From assembly GCF_013260645.1 (NCBI RefSeq), contig NZ_CP053921.1:992001-1056000 (forward strand): 64,000 nt of DNA. Reading direction: 5' to 3'. Shown here in pieces: positions 29,544 through 39,048 of this stretch. Every line of letters starts with the position of its first letter. Positions within the stretch are counted from its first letter, which is position 1. The stretch comes from Erythrobacter mangrovi (GTDB taxonomy: Bacteria; Pseudomonadota; Alphaproteobacteria; Sphingomonadales; Sphingomonadaceae). The notes under the pieces were generated by a model. It worked only from the letters and a program-made list of their open reading frames with translations. It was not told the DNA's origin and made no database searches. The translations under genes and the position numbers were made by a program.

Positions 29544-31409
29544 CTATCCCATTCGTCTGAGCAGCCAGGGGAAGCGTCCCCCGCTGCGTACGGTCAGTCC
29601 TTCGACCACGAGTTGCCGCGTCGCGCGCGGGCGCCCGTGACCATCGACCCAGAGGCTGTCCTCGAGTCCGATCGTGGCCTCGCCGCTATCGCCTCCAAGC
29701 CGGAATTGCCAGTAGCTTCCGTCAGGCAATGCCAGGCCAGCCCCGCGCCTGTCCTCGGACAGCCCTGCCTCGATCCCGTGACCGAGATGGAAACGGATCG
29801 CGAAACCTATCTTGCCGCGCTGACCCTTGCGCCCCGAAGGCTCGAGCACGTCTTCGCCGCGGAGTTCCTCACCGTCGGCCGACAGCAGCAAGATGCGGCG
29901 GTGCAGCAACCCGTGACGCGCGGCGTATCCGTTGTGCACGGCCTCCAGACGCGTCGCGTCGCGGCCGCGCTGCTTGACGGTGGATCGGGCAATGTCGACT
30001 TCCTCGACACCCTTGCCGATCTGCCCCTTGATCAGGACCGCAGTGGAATTGGCATCGTCGAGCACCAGCGTCGAATGCGCCGCCGTGCCGCGCAACCCCT
30101 GTTCGATCCGCACGGGCGTCTGCCCGCCGGCGAGTTCCGACCCGCCGCAATTGACGATGATTCGCTGCTCGCCGTTCGACAGCTCGAAGGCCAGCGTCGA
30201 GGCGCAACCAAACCGCGCGTGGCGGGCGCGCGGCGGCGGGGCGGAGTCCATAACGAGGATGCTCTTGCCCGCATCGATTCGCTGGTAGCCCCAGTGGCGC
30301 ATGTCCTTGCCCGGCCGCGCGCGAACGCCGCTGGCGGCAATCACGGCATCGAGCTGCGCCGCCGAGGTGGCGCCCGAACCCTGCCAGCTTCCAAGCCCCC
30401 GATCGCCCATCCGCAGGGATAGCAGCGGCGGCACCAGCAAGGTAATCATCGTTTCGAGCGCCGCAGGCGGATCGCGATCGACGGCGGCATAGCAGGCCTT
30501 GAGATCGACCAGCAGGCCGATTGCCTCGATCTGCGCCAGGGGGCTGCGCGAGAGCACCCCGCCATCATCGCTGACCAATTCGCCCAGAGCACGAATGAGG
30601 CCGGCCTCTCCATAGAGGCGGCGCGGACGCCCATCAGGCAGGAGCAACCCGGCGGCAACCACGGCAGCCCAGCCCGCAACCTGCCCCAGCCGATCTTCCG
30701 CCCGTGCCACCTGGCGATCGAGCCAGCGCGCGGTCGCTTCCATCGCCTCCAGCGCGCGGCTGCGCAACTTGGCCTCGCCGGACAGGATAAGCGGCGCATG
30801 AACCAGCCAGGCGAGCAGGCGCAGGCCAGCATGCTCGACCGTCCAGGCCGCCCCCTTGGCCGGCGTCGGATTGGCGATGAGCCATTTCGCCAGGAGCGCT
30901 TCACCCACGCCGGTGCACTCCTCACGCGGGGCGCAGGCGGCAAGATCACGCAGCCAGGTGAACCCATGAACCGTGCGAAGGAAGGGCGGCGTCAGCGGCG
31001 CCCCACTGGCAAAATCGACCTTCTCGATCGGGGCCTTGAGTCCATAGACGAGGAACTGCCCCGCCCTCAGCGCCATGCCCGCCGCACGTTCGCCCTGCAG
31101 GGGGCGCGACACCGTGCCGAGCAGGCGCGGTGCACTGGGCTTGCGCAGTGGCGCGGAGAGGACCGAGCCGGGAACGCCCATCCGGTAAGCCCAGCGCAGG
31201 ACCGAATCGACCGGGCCGGCACGCGGCGGCTGGAAATCCGACAGAACCAGCGCGTGCCCGGGTTCCAGCGGGATCGCTTCGGGCTGACTGGCTGGCGCAT
31301 TGGCGACGACCAAGGGCTCATCGCCAGCGGTGAGCGGCAGCGCGCTGACTTCTTCCGCAGCCCTGTCGTCCCCGAAAGGCCGCAGCAGGGTCCGCGCTGC
31401 GTCGGTCAT
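29544..31409 (-). CDS. heparinase II/III family protein
   Basis: A 621-residue protein. The N-terminal half is an alpha/alpha-toroid-like helical domain ([24 protein letters not shown]). The C-terminal half has the beta-sandwich of the heparinase II/III family with [24 protein letters not shown] and [14 protein letters not shown]. The family includes polysaccharide lyases, but this rpe-hep-purH arrangement is widespread in alphaproteobacteria and suggests a housekeeping envelope or polysaccharide role. No signal peptide is evident. The 3' end is 5 bp from purH and the 5' end overlaps rpe (ATGA). Confidence 0.86.
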   Translation of the reverse strand: MTDAARTLLRPFGDDRAAEEVSALPLTAGDEPLVVANAPASQPEAIPLEPGHALVLSDFQPPRAGPVDSVLRWAYRMGVPGSVLSAPLRKPSAPRLLGTVSRPLQGERAAGMALRAGQFLVYGLKAPIEKVDFASGAPLTPPFLRTVHGFTWLRDLAACAPREECTGVGEALLAKWLIANPTPAKGAAWTVEHAGLRLLAWLVHAPLILSGEAKLRSRALEAMEATARWLDRQVARAEDRLGQVAGWAAVVAAGLLLPDGRPRRLYGEAGLIRALGELVSDDGGVLSRSPLAQIEAIGLLVDLKACYAAVDRDPPAALETMITLLVPPLLSLRMGDRGLGSWQGSGATSAAQLDAVIAASGVRARPGKDMRHWGYQRIDAGKSILVMDSAPPPRARHARFGCASTLAFELSNGEQRIIVNCGGSELAGGQTPVRIEQGLRGTAAHSTLVLDDANSTAVLIKGQIGKGVEEVDIARSTVKQRGRDATRLEAVHNGYAARHGLLHRRILLLSADGEELRGEDVLEPSGRKGQRGKIGFAIRFHLGHGIEAGLSEDRRGAGLALPDGSYWQFRLGGDSGEATIGLEDSLWVDGHGRPRATRQLVVEGLTVRSGGRFPWLLRRMG

Positions 31410-32068
31410 TGCCCGCCCTTCAACGCGGCAATGTTGGCAGCATATTGCGCTGGCCCGCCCTTAAAGGTCGCCGAGCCGGCAACCAGCACATCGGCCCCTG
31501 CCTCAACACATTGACGGGCGGTCTCGACATTGACCCCGCCGTCGACTTCAAGGTGGATCGGGCGCCCGGTCTTTTCGATCATCTTGCGGATCGCTTCGAT
31601 CTTCTTGAGCTGGCTGTAGATGAAGCTTTGCCCCCCGAAGCCGGGATTGACGCTCATGACCAGCACCAGGTCGACGTCATCGATGAGATAGTCGAGCATC
31701 TTCGCCGGGGTCGCGGGGTTGAGCACCACCCCGGCCTTCTTGCCCAGACCTTTGATCGCCTGCACGGTGCGGTGGATGTGCGGCCCGGCTTCGGGATGCA
31801 CAGTAATGATGTCGGCCCCCGCATCGGCGAATGCCTCAAGGTAGGGATCGATCGGAGCGATCATCAGGTGCACATCGAACGGTTTGTCCGTGTGCGGGCG
31901 CAAGGCCTTCACCACCGCTGGGCCGATGGTGATATTCGGGACGAAATGCCCATCCATCACATCGACATGGATCCAATCGGCGCCAGCCGCATCGATGGCG
32001 CGCACCTCTTCACCCAGCCGGGCGAAATCGGCTGACAGGATCGAGGGGGAAATCAGGGGTGTCGCCAT
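31406..32068 (-). CDS. rpe: ribulose-phosphate 3-epimerase
   Basis: A 220-residue TIM-barrel enzyme interconverting ribulose 5-phosphate and xylulose 5-phosphate. The metal and phosphate motifs are in order: [61 protein letters not shown] and VAGSATFKG. It is the first gene of the rpe-heparinase-purH unit and is divergent from the RiPP locus. Confidence 0.96.
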   Translation of the reverse strand: MATPLISPSILSADFARLGEEVRAIDAAGADWIHVDVMDGHFVPNITIGPAVVKALRPHTDKPFDVHLMIAPIDPYLEAFADAGADIITVHPEAGPHIHRTVQAIKGLGKKAGVVLNPATPAKMLDYLIDDVDLVLVMSVNPGFGGQSFIYSQLKKIEAIRKMIEKTGRPIHLEVDGGVNVETARQCVEAGADVLVAGSATFKGGPAQYAANIAALKGGQ

Positions 32069-32185
32069 TTGTGCGCAGTGGCCTTGTAGCTTCTAGCCTG
32101 GCCCAGCCCTACGCGCGCGAAAGGACGGTTAACAAGCTTGCGCGAACGCCTTTTCCACATGGACCGGCTCGATTAGGAATGCCCC

Positions 32186-32452
32186 ATGAGCGCGGTTCGC
32201 AAATTGGCGGGAAACTTCGTGGAAACCGACGTCGATGACGAGGTGCTGATCGTCGACCTTGAAGGAGGCGAGCTGTTCTCATTGCGTGGGACGGCACGCG
32301 ATACCTGGCGGCTTATCGATGGCCAGCGAAGCCTGGACGAGATCGTTGCGTCGCTTGCCGGGGAATATGACGCGCCCGAAGATCGGATCGCGGGCGATAC
32401 CGCAGCGCTGATCAACGAACTGGTCGATGCGGCGCTGGTTTCGCTCGCCTAG
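32186..32452 (+). CDS. PqqD family protein (RiPP recognition element)
   Basis: An 88-residue stand-alone PqqD/RRE domain. ETDVDDEVLIVDLEGGELFSL forms the strands, GTARDTWRLIDGQRSLDEIVASL the helix-turn, and INELVDAALVS the closing helix. In lasso-peptide loci this is the B1 protein, which binds the leader of the precursor and presents it to processing enzymes. It is the first gene of the RiPP locus, 51 bp upstream of the precursor ORF. A leader-binding role here rests on gene context. Confidence 0.9.
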   Translation: MSAVRKLAGNFVETDVDDEVLIVDLEGGELFSLRGTARDTWRLIDGQRSLDEIVASLAGEYDAPEDRIAGDTAALINELVDAALVSLA

Positions 32453-32503
32453 ATTTTTCCGGCCACTGCGCTATCTACCGAAGCCGATTTGAGGATGAGA
32501 CCG

Positions 32504-32641
32504 ATGAGCGACAAGGCAACCCGTACTGCTCCGCAGAAGCGCGAATGGACGGCGCCGGTCCTGGTTCGGCTGGGAACCATCCGCGACATTGCGGGCAACA
32601 TCGGTGCAGGTCGGCAGTCGCCGGTCCAGCTTCGGTCCTGA
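32504..32641 (+). CDS. RiPP precursor peptide, lasso-type leader (45 residues)
   Basis: The small frame sits between the PqqD and asparagine-synthetase-like genes, with GAGG about nine bases before the ATG. The leader reads KREWTAPVLVRLGTIRDIAG: W15-xx-P18-x-L20-xxx-G24-x5-A30 matches the lasso leader YxxPxLxxxGxxxxxT with W for Y and A for T. Cleavage one residue after position 30 would leave a 14-residue core NIGAGRQSPVQLRS. This core has no Asp or Glu, which lasso peptides need to close a ring, and does not begin with Gly. So the leader is lasso-like but the core is not canonical. Confidence 0.82.
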   Translation: MSDKATRTAPQKREWTAPVLVRLGTIRDIAGNIGAGRQSPVQLRS

Positions 32642-32661
32642 CCGACTGTCGCTGACACCCC

Positions 32662-34518
32662 TTGCTTGCTGCATGGAGCAACCGGGGCGGAGCGGTCCGT
32701 CGTCAACCGATCCTTGCGGCGCTCTCTGCCTATTCCGGCGACCGACCAGCGCTGGTCGCGGATAGCTTCGGCTCCATTGCCACCTGTCGGCCCGGTCAGC
32801 GATCGCCCCCGGTCGATGCCCCTACGCCCTACGCAGATGGTATCCTTGCCTTCACCGGCTGGCTGGACCGCGCCCCGGACAGGCACCAAACCGATACACA
32901 ATGCTACGCGCAAGCCCTCGAGCGATACGGCTCCGACGCCGATGATCGCCTGAGCGGCGCCTATGCCGCAGCGACGCTCTATCCCGACGGTCGCCTGCGC
33001 CTGTCGCGCTCGCCCTGGCAGGCGCCCCCGCTTCACTATGCGGCCCATCTGGGCGAAGTCATCGCCAGTTCGGTCCTGCGCGCGCTCTTTGCCTTCGGTA
33101 TTCCTCGCACGCTCGACCGGACGCGCGTTCTCAATGCGCTTTATCTCGATGGCGCCGGAGACCCGACTGCGGGCTGGTATTGCGGTGTCAGGAGCGTCCC
33201 TTTGGGCACTTCGCTGATCGTGAGTCCGGATGGATCCGTCGAGATCCAGCGCCAATACGATCCCTTCCGCGCATACGTGGATGTAGGGAAAGACCCTGCA
33301 CAGTGGGTCGCCGAGGCACGGTCCCTGATCGACGATCATGCGCGACTGGCAGCGAGCCGCTCGCAACATCCGGCGATTTCGCTGTCCGGCGGGCTCGATT
33401 CACCGATCGCAGCCGCAGCCCTGCTCAGGACGAAACCGGCGACTGCCCCCTTGAGCGTCATCTCCGTCCGACCATCCCGGTCATGGGACATGGTGACCGA
33501 ACCGGGCAAGTTCGGCGATGAGGGATCCCGGGCCGAAGAATTCTGCGCCATGCACGGACTGACGGCCGTGTTCACTCACGAAGGCGGCTTCGATCTCGAC
33601 CTGCAGGACTTGCATCGTGCAAGCGCCATCACTTCCCCTTTCATTGGTAATGGGGGGATGATCATGGCAGCCTATCGCGCGGCCGCTGCCGCGGGCGCGG
33701 ACTGGTTCTTCGATGCCGTCTCGGGAAACGACACAATCAGTGCCGAAGGCCATTGGGCCTATCCCGCCATGCTCGCTTCAGGCCGGTGGCGGCAGTTGCT
33801 GGCCGCACTCCGGCAGCGATCGAACGACCCGCGAGGCCTGGCCCGCAAATTCGTCTCGCTGGCGCTGATGCCGCACCTTCCGGTCGGAGCCCGCAACACC
33901 CTAAAGGTCCGTTTCTCGCGCGGCGCCGGGTCGGTTGCCGACAGGTCTTCCTTGCTCAAGCGGGCGGTCATTGCTGATTTCGGGCTGGCGACAGCCGCAA
34001 GCCAGCGCCAGACCGCGACCGGGCGCCGCCGGATGATTGAGCTGGCGTGGGCAGCAAGCGATTCGGGCATGGCTGATCTCGAACTTGGGCGCGAACAGCT
34101 CACCGGCCTGCGCCGCCGGGACCTGCTCGCCTATCGACCGTTGATCGAATTCTGCCTGTCGTTGCCCGATGAGGCATTCTTACGGGATGGGACTGATCGC
34201 TGGCTCGCGCGCGAGCTCGCACGCGGAATCATGCCGGAAAGCCAGCGGCGCGAAACCCGTTACGGCGGGCATAATGTCGACTGGCACAGCTATCTCGTCG
34301 CGAGGCGCGAGGAGCTGCTCGAAACCTTCGATGGCCTATCGACCCACCCCTGGCTGGGGGAGTGGATCGATGTCGAACGGGCACGCGGTTTGCTTGACGC
34401 CTTGCCGAACCGCACACCGCTGGACCCTGCGACTGCGTGGCCCCTGCAGTTCGGGATAGTCGGGACCGCGGCAATCGCCCGCTTCGTGGCGCAGGTGGAA
34501 GGTCGCAACGCCCTTTGA
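32662..34518 (+). CDS. asparagine synthetase-like protein, lasso cyclase homologue (RiPP C protein)
   Basis: A 618-residue protein. The N-terminal 200 residues resemble the degenerate glutaminase part of asparagine synthetase. The C-terminal ATP-pyrophosphatase domain has LSGGLDSPIAAA (SGGLDS at residues 242-247) and a later RETRYGGHNVDW segment. Lasso cyclases of this family adenylate a side-chain carboxylate and join it to the core's N-terminus. It starts at TTG 32662, the first in-frame start after the stop at 32653, with no strong ribosome site, and lies 20 bp past the precursor gene. The precursor core has no carboxylate side chain, so the real reaction is open. Confidence 0.85.
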   Translation: MLAAWSNRGGAVRRQPILAALSAYSGDRPALVADSFGSIATCRPGQRSPPVDAPTPYADGILAFTGWLDRAPDRHQTDTQCYAQALERYGSDADDRLSGAYAAATLYPDGRLRLSRSPWQAPPLHYAAHLGEVIASSVLRALFAFGIPRTLDRTRVLNALYLDGAGDPTAGWYCGVRSVPLGTSLIVSPDGSVEIQRQYDPFRAYVDVGKDPAQWVAEARSLIDDHARLAASRSQHPAISLSGGLDSPIAAAALLRTKPATAPLSVISVRPSRSWDMVTEPGKFGDEGSRAEEFCAMHGLTAVFTHEGGFDLDLQDLHRASAITSPFIGNGGMIMAAYRAAAAAGADWFFDAVSGNDTISAEGHWAYPAMLASGRWRQLLAALRQRSNDPRGLARKFVSLALMPHLPVGARNTLKVRFSRGAGSVADRSSLLKRAVIADFGLATAASQRQTATGRRRMIELAWAASDSGMADLELGREQLTGLRRRDLLAYRPLIEFCLSLPDEAFLRDGTDRWLARELARGIMPESQRRETRYGGHNVDWHSYLVARREELLETFDGLSTHPWLGEWIDVERARGLLDALPNRTPLDPATAWPLQFGIVGTAAIARFVAQVEGRNAL

Positions 34519-34554
34519 CAGCGGCGCCTCGCGGCGGGCAAGCGTGGTACACCC

Positions 34555-36216
34555 ATGACCCAAGCGTTCAGATCCTTCCTTGACCTGGCCGGTGCGCACC
34601 GGCTGGCCGCGCTGGTTCTCCTGTCGGCAATCGGCGCAATTACCGAAGGGTTCGGGCTGGTCCTGCTGGTACCGATGGTGGGGACGCTCACCGGCGGCCT
34701 GGCGCTGGTCGATCTTCCGTTTCCGCTACCACATTGGTCGCTGGCCACGCTGCTCGCGTTATTCATGGCGCTGGTCGTCTTGCGCTCGTTGGTCGACATG
34801 GCCCGCGCCCTGTCTGCCCAACGGCTCGAAGTCGCGGTGGTGGACGAGTTGCGCCGACGGGCTGTGGCGGCCCTGCTCGGTGCCGAGTGGCGTACGCTCT
34901 CTACCATGCAGCAAAGCGCCAACCGTGCACTGTTGGTAACCTCGGTCGACCGGGTCGGAGAGGCCGTGCAGCATGTCTCGACCCTGACCCGCGCGCTTGT
35001 TTCGCTCCTCGCGCTGGGCTTGGCGGCGCTCGCGCTTTCTCCGGCGCTGGCGATGGGATGCATGCTCGCAGGCCTGTTCGCGCTGGCCGCGCTGGGCGGA
35101 CTGCGGCGCAAGGCACGGATGCTCGGCGATGCGCTCTCCCGCCGCTACGAAGCGATTTATGCCCGGCTCGAAGCAACTCTGTCGGCGCTGCGGCTGGTGA
35201 AGAGCTTTAGTCGCGAAAGGGCCGAAGCCCAGAGCCTCGCCGACGAATTCAACAGCATGCGCAAGGCCGAGCGCCGCTACCTGGTTGGCACTTCGCTGGC
35301 GCGCGCCGCGCTGCAATCCGGGGCGGCACTGGCCCTGGCATTGGCGGTATGGATGTCGGTCGTGCTGTGGCAGGTACCTGCGCCGGTCCTGCTCGCCATG
35401 ACCGCCATCGCGGTCCGCGCGGTCCCGCTTGTCGAGGCCCTGCAATCGGCAGGGCAAGGCTGGGCCCATGCGGCTCCCGCATTCGATGATGCCCAGAGGT
35501 TGATTGCCCGGGCCGAGGCGGTGGCGGAGGTTCCGCCGGCAGGGGTCCAGCCCCGCCTTCGCAGGGCCTTGGTTCTTGATCGGGTCACCTATCGCCACAC
35601 GGTCGAGAGGGCCGGTGTGAGCGATGTCTCGTTCGAACTTGAAGCCGGAACGATTGCGGCGCTGGTCGGCCCCTCAGGGTCGGGCAAGAGCACCCTGGCC
35701 GACTTGCTCGGCGGCCTGCTTTCGCCGGATGAGGGCCAGATCATTGTCGATGGCTTGTCGCTTGCCGGGGGGCACCGAAACGCGTGGCGGCAGCGCGTCG
35801 CCTACGTCCAGCAGGAGGCCATGCTGTTCGGCGGTTCCGTCCGCCAGAACCTGCTTTGGGCTCAACCGGATGCAAGTGAAGCGCAACTCCACCACGCCCT
35901 GACAAGCGCCGCAGCACAATTCGTGGAGGAACTGCCCGGCGGGCTCGACTGCCAATTGAACGAGGGCGGACGCAGCTTGTCAGGAGGCGAGCGGCAACGC
36001 ATCGCACTGGCGCGCGCCCTGTTGCGCGACCCCGACCTGCTGATCCTCGACGAGGCGACCAGCGCGGTCGATCCGGAGAGCGAACTGGCGATCACCTCGG
36101 CGGTCCGTAGGCTCGCGGGCAGTTGCACCATCCTTGTCATTGGGCACCGTGGCGCACTGGTCGACAGCGCAGACCGGCGGATCAGCCTTGATAGCGGGCG
36201 GCTGGTCCAAGCATGA
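34555..36216 (+). CDS. ABC exporter (membrane domain fused to ATPase), RiPP D protein
   Basis: A 553-residue half-transporter. About six hydrophobic helices occupy residues 1-310. The ATPase follows with Walker A GPSGSGKST at 372-380, signature LSGGERQR from 475, and Walker B LLILDEAT shortly after. There is no N-terminal C39 peptidase domain, so it cannot remove the leader itself. In lasso loci this type exports the mature peptide. Same strand, 36 bp after the synthetase gene, and last in the locus. Confidence 0.9.
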   Translation: MTQAFRSFLDLAGAHRLAALVLLSAIGAITEGFGLVLLVPMVGTLTGGLALVDLPFPLPHWSLATLLALFMALVVLRSLVDMARALSAQRLEVAVVDELRRRAVAALLGAEWRTLSTMQQSANRALLVTSVDRVGEAVQHVSTLTRALVSLLALGLAALALSPALAMGCMLAGLFALAALGGLRRKARMLGDALSRRYEAIYARLEATLSALRLVKSFSRERAEAQSLADEFNSMRKAERRYLVGTSLARAALQSGAALALALAVWMSVVLWQVPAPVLLAMTAIAVRAVPLVEALQSAGQGWAHAAPAFDDAQRLIARAEAVAEVPPAGVQPRLRRALVLDRVTYRHTVERAGVSDVSFELEAGTIAALVGPSGSGKSTLADLLGGLLSPDEGQIIVDGLSLAGGHRNAWRQRVAYVQQEAMLFGGSVRQNLLWAQPDASEAQLHHALTSAAAQFVEELPGGLDCQLNEGGRSLSGGERQRIALARALLRDPDLLILDEATSAVDPESELAITSAVRRLAGSCTILVIGHRGALVDSADRRISLDSGRLVQA

Positions 36217-36344
36217 ACCGCCGTTGCCGCGCAAATTCAGCCAGAATTCAGTGCAAATTGCTAGATCGCTCCCCATATCGCGCCCGGTTGGGCAGGCCGG
36301 CCCTGCACTGCAGGGCCATGTGATCGACTAGAACAGGGAATTAG

Positions 36345-36842
36345 ATGACGCGCAGTTTCACCACCCTCGCCGGGATGACCGGCCTCGCCCTTGCCGCCGC
36401 AACACTCAGCATTCCAGCACAGGCGCAGTACCGCCAGACCATTACCGAGAACCCCGCGAAATGCGCGCCTGGCGCAGGCCCCGCCGTGCGCGTGACGATC
36501 ATGGGCATCAAGGAATCGCGCGGCACGATCCGCGTGCAAAGCTATCGCGCGACCAAGGAAGACTGGCTCGAGAAGGGGCGCTGGATCAATCGCATGGAGG
36601 CACCGGCCAAGGCCGGCACCATGTCCTTCTGCATGCCGCTACCGGCGGCGGGGACCTATGGGATAGCTGTGCGCCATGACCTGAACGGCAATGGCAAGAC
36701 CGACATCTTTTCCGACGGCGGGGCAATGTCGAACAACCCCAGCATCAACATCTTCAATCTCGGGAAGCCCAGCTACAAGAAGGTCGGCTTCACCGTGGAG
36801 AGCGGGGTCGAGGCAATCACGATCAATATGCGCTATCGTTGA
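36345..36842 (+). CDS. DUF2141 domain-containing protein, exported
   Basis: A 165-residue protein with a signal peptide (LALAAATLSIPAQA). The DUF2141 domain has GTIRVQSYRATKEDWLEKG, FCMPLPAAGTYGIAVRHDLNGNGK and SNNPSINIFN, the DxNxNxK turn being the family hallmark. The function is unknown. It begins 128 bp after the exporter gene, but nothing links it to the RiPP locus. It overlaps the Tam41-like gene by 10 bp, tail to tail. A second DUF2141 gene lies at 40766. Confidence 0.88.
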   Translation: MTRSFTTLAGMTGLALAAATLSIPAQAQYRQTITENPAKCAPGAGPAVRVTIMGIKESRGTIRVQSYRATKEDWLEKGRWINRMEAPAKAGTMSFCMPLPAAGTYGIAVRHDLNGNGKTDIFSDGGAMSNNPSINIFNLGKPSYKKVGFTVESGVEAITINMRYR

Positions 36843-37729
36843 GCGCGACGCTTGCGCCACAATTCCAGCGCTGCGCCCGGGGCCGCCAGCAACGGGTGCT
36901 TGGCCCGGAACGGCGTAACCGCAAGCGTGATCCCGGTATGCCGATGGAGCTTCCACGCAGCATAGTCGGCAGCACCCTCGAAGGTCGTGGTCGCCTTTGC
37001 GAGGCGAAGCAGGTTCAGCGCCTTGCCCAGTCGGGCGCGCTTGTTCCACCAATCTAGGAGTTGCTTGCGCGAAGCGGCGGCCATGGCTGGCACGAGCAAG
37101 TCGCCTTCGCGCATGAAGGCAAGCCCTTCTGCCTCCCACGCTAGCGGCAGCAGTCCTTCGAAATGCGACCTGTTGACCTCGAGTATCGAGTCTTCACGGC
37201 CTGCTTTCTCGATCCGGAACTCGGCCCGGTAGGTCGCCCGGAACAGCGCCCGCCAATAATCTTCGGCCTTGCCCTTGTCCGGCCCCAGGGTCGCCGCCAG
37301 CCGGGCCGCCGTTCTCGCAGCGCCTTCCACCGCCTCGGTGATCGTAGAGTGCGAGACCTCATCGTGGGCCCAGACCAGGGCACAAGGTTGGACGAAACGC
37401 GCCCAGATTGTCGTATCACGTGAGTTCCCTGAAGCCGCGCGGGCGAACTGGTCGAGCGACATGGTCGCAATCTTTGCGCGCAGAATCTCGCTACCAAAAG
37501 TCCACTCGCGATAACTCACGCGCGGCCAGATGCGTTCGCGCTGTGGGCCGGGTAGCAGCACATAGAAATCCAGTACGCCCTCAAGCAAGCCGGTGCGCAG
37601 GTTAGAACCATAGAACAGCACGCCGAGAGCGCCCGCTTCCTTGCCCAGCATGCCGGCATAGGCAGCGACTTCGGGCCGCACCTCGCGGTCCAGGTTTTCG
37701 CGGATACGAGCGGTGAGAGTTGCCGTCAC
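36833..37729 (-). CDS. putative Tam41-like nucleotidyltransferase (CDP-DAG synthase?)
   Basis: A 298-residue protein without an assigned product. Residues about 30-60 contain LGVLFYGSNLRTGLLEGVLDFYVLL, a nucleotidyltransferase-fold signature (G-S followed by D-x-Y) that resembles mitochondrial Tam41/Mmp37, which makes CDP-diacylglycerol from phosphatidic acid and CTP. The later SEILRAKIATMSLDQF and ARFVQPCALVWA also follow the Tam41 layout. The preceding gene on the same strand encodes a lipid kinase that would make phosphatidic acid, and the two overlap by ATGA, which supports the idea. This is an inference from motif and context. Confidence 0.6.
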   Translation of the reverse strand: MTATLTARIRENLDREVRPEVAAYAGMLGKEAGALGVLFYGSNLRTGLLEGVLDFYVLLPGPQRERIWPRVSYREWTFGSEILRAKIATMSLDQFARAASGNSRDTTIWARFVQPCALVWAHDEVSHSTITEAVEGAARTAARLAATLGPDKGKAEDYWRALFRATYRAEFRIEKAGREDSILEVNRSHFEGLLPLAWEAEGLAFMREGDLLVPAMAAASRKQLLDWWNKRARLGKALNLLRLAKATTTFEGAADYAAWKLHRHTGITLAVTPFRAKHPLLAAPGAALELWRKRRAQR

Positions 37730-38763
37730 GGCGTGACGAAGGTCAGCTCGGGGCCCTGACCGATTGCATAACGCCCTGCGGGGAAGGCTTCACCGTCCAG
37801 AATGACCGGCTCGGCCACGTCGAGCGTAAACGAAGTGGCATCGAGTTGGTGGAGGCCTGCCGCGGCAAGCCACTTGGGTTGCCAGCCGAGCAGGATCGCG
37901 GGAAGCGCCAACAGGACGCGCCGACGCGGCTTGTCGAGCACCGCCAGCTTCAGCCCCTCGCGTTCGGCACCGAACAACTTGATCCCCATCGGCAGCTTCT
38001 TGAGCGTGCTCACCAGGATGATGTTGCGGCGAGCGAGATCGCCATGGCCGGAATGGGGTAGCGGCGTGCCGGAAGGCTGGCACACTAGCTGCATCTGGGT
38101 TCCGCGGCGCCAGACATTGGCATCGCTGCCGAACAGCGCCTGCATCACACCCCACACGCTGGTGGCGCCTACCGCCAGGCTGTTGAAGAAACCCAGCTGG
38201 TGCGCATCCTGCCCGGCCTCGATCCCCAGGGTGAAGGCGCCGGCACCGAAAATGAATCCGAGCATCGCCGGCTCTTCCGCGCCCTCGCGCGCTACGACCA
38301 GCGGGCGACGGACTATCCTGTGACCGTCCGCGTAGGCGGCGATCGCCTCGGGCAGGTTCCAGCCGCTTGGAGCGCCGAGATCGACATTGAGCGCGTTGGT
38401 CTTGCCCTTCGGCAGGATCGCGAGCGCCGGCCAGTTGTCACCGAACACGCCCTGCCCCATGGTCAGGACGTCGCGCACGGTCCCGTCACCGCCATTGATG
38501 ATCAAGTAATCGATTCCTCGCGCGGCAAAATCGGCCAGCGCGCCAGCAATGTCCTCGCGCGTGCGAGGTTGGGCAACGGTAATGCTCGCACGCGCCGTGC
38601 AGGCAAGATCCTGGCCTTTGTTGCGGTGGCTGCGCGGATTGTAGATCACACCGATCCGGGGATTCGGCGCGCGAAAATCGCGCGTGGTGCGCGGCTGCGA
38701 CGGCTGGGCTGCCGCATGCGCCTGGACCGCTAGGGTCTCGAAATTATAGACTACCCGATCCAT
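37726..38763 (-). CDS. diacylglycerol kinase-like lipid kinase
   Basis: A 345-residue protein. The catalytic domain begins with [17 protein letters not shown] and contains [13 protein letters not shown], the GGDGT nucleotide-binding signature of DagK/YegS-type lipid kinases. It then has [15 protein letters not shown] and a C-terminal beta-sandwich ending [14 protein letters not shown]. It should phosphorylate diacylglycerol or a related lipid at the inner membrane. Its stop overlaps the start of the putative CDP-DAG synthase, so PA made here could be passed on. Confidence 0.85.
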   Translation of the reverse strand: MDRVVYNFETLAVQAHAAAQPSQPRTTRDFRAPNPRIGVIYNPRSHRNKGQDLACTARASITVAQPRTREDIAGALADFAARGIDYLIINGGDGTVRDVLTMGQGVFGDNWPALAILPKGKTNALNVDLGAPSGWNLPEAIAAYADGHRIVRRPLVVAREGAEEPAMLGFIFGAGAFTLGIEAGQDAHQLGFFNSLAVGATSVWGVMQALFGSDANVWRRGTQMQLVCQPSGTPLPHSGHGDLARRNIILVSTLKKLPMGIKLFGAEREGLKLAVLDKPRRRVLLALPAILLGWQPKWLAAAGLHQLDATSFTLDVAEPVILDGEAFPAGRYAIGQGPELTFVTP

Positions 38764-38860
38764 TGCGCAGATGCCTTAGCCGAAATTGAGCGGCGCTATG
38801 TAGCGATTTCGTGCCATAATGAAACGGCGCGGGGGCAAAAAGCCAATCGCGGAAACGCCT

Positions 38861-38937
<77 letters not shown>

Positions 38938-39048
38938 CCATGGCCCTTGCGGGCCGTGCAGCGAGGGCGGCGCTTAGCAAAGCGGGTCGCCACTCGCCAG
39001 TGCAAATCGCACCCCCGATCTAGCGTCCGGCGTTAGAGATTTGGCAAG

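Noticed and set aside
29544..32068. Heparinase-family protein and rpe as members of the RiPP locus
   Set aside because: They are on the other strand, in an arrangement with purH that recurs in unrelated alphaproteobacteria, so they look like housekeeping neighbours.
32186..34518. Canonical lasso peptide assignment
   Set aside because: Leader, PqqD and cyclase homologue fit, but the core has no Asp/Glu at position 7-9, does not start with Gly, and no B2 peptidase is visible in the window.
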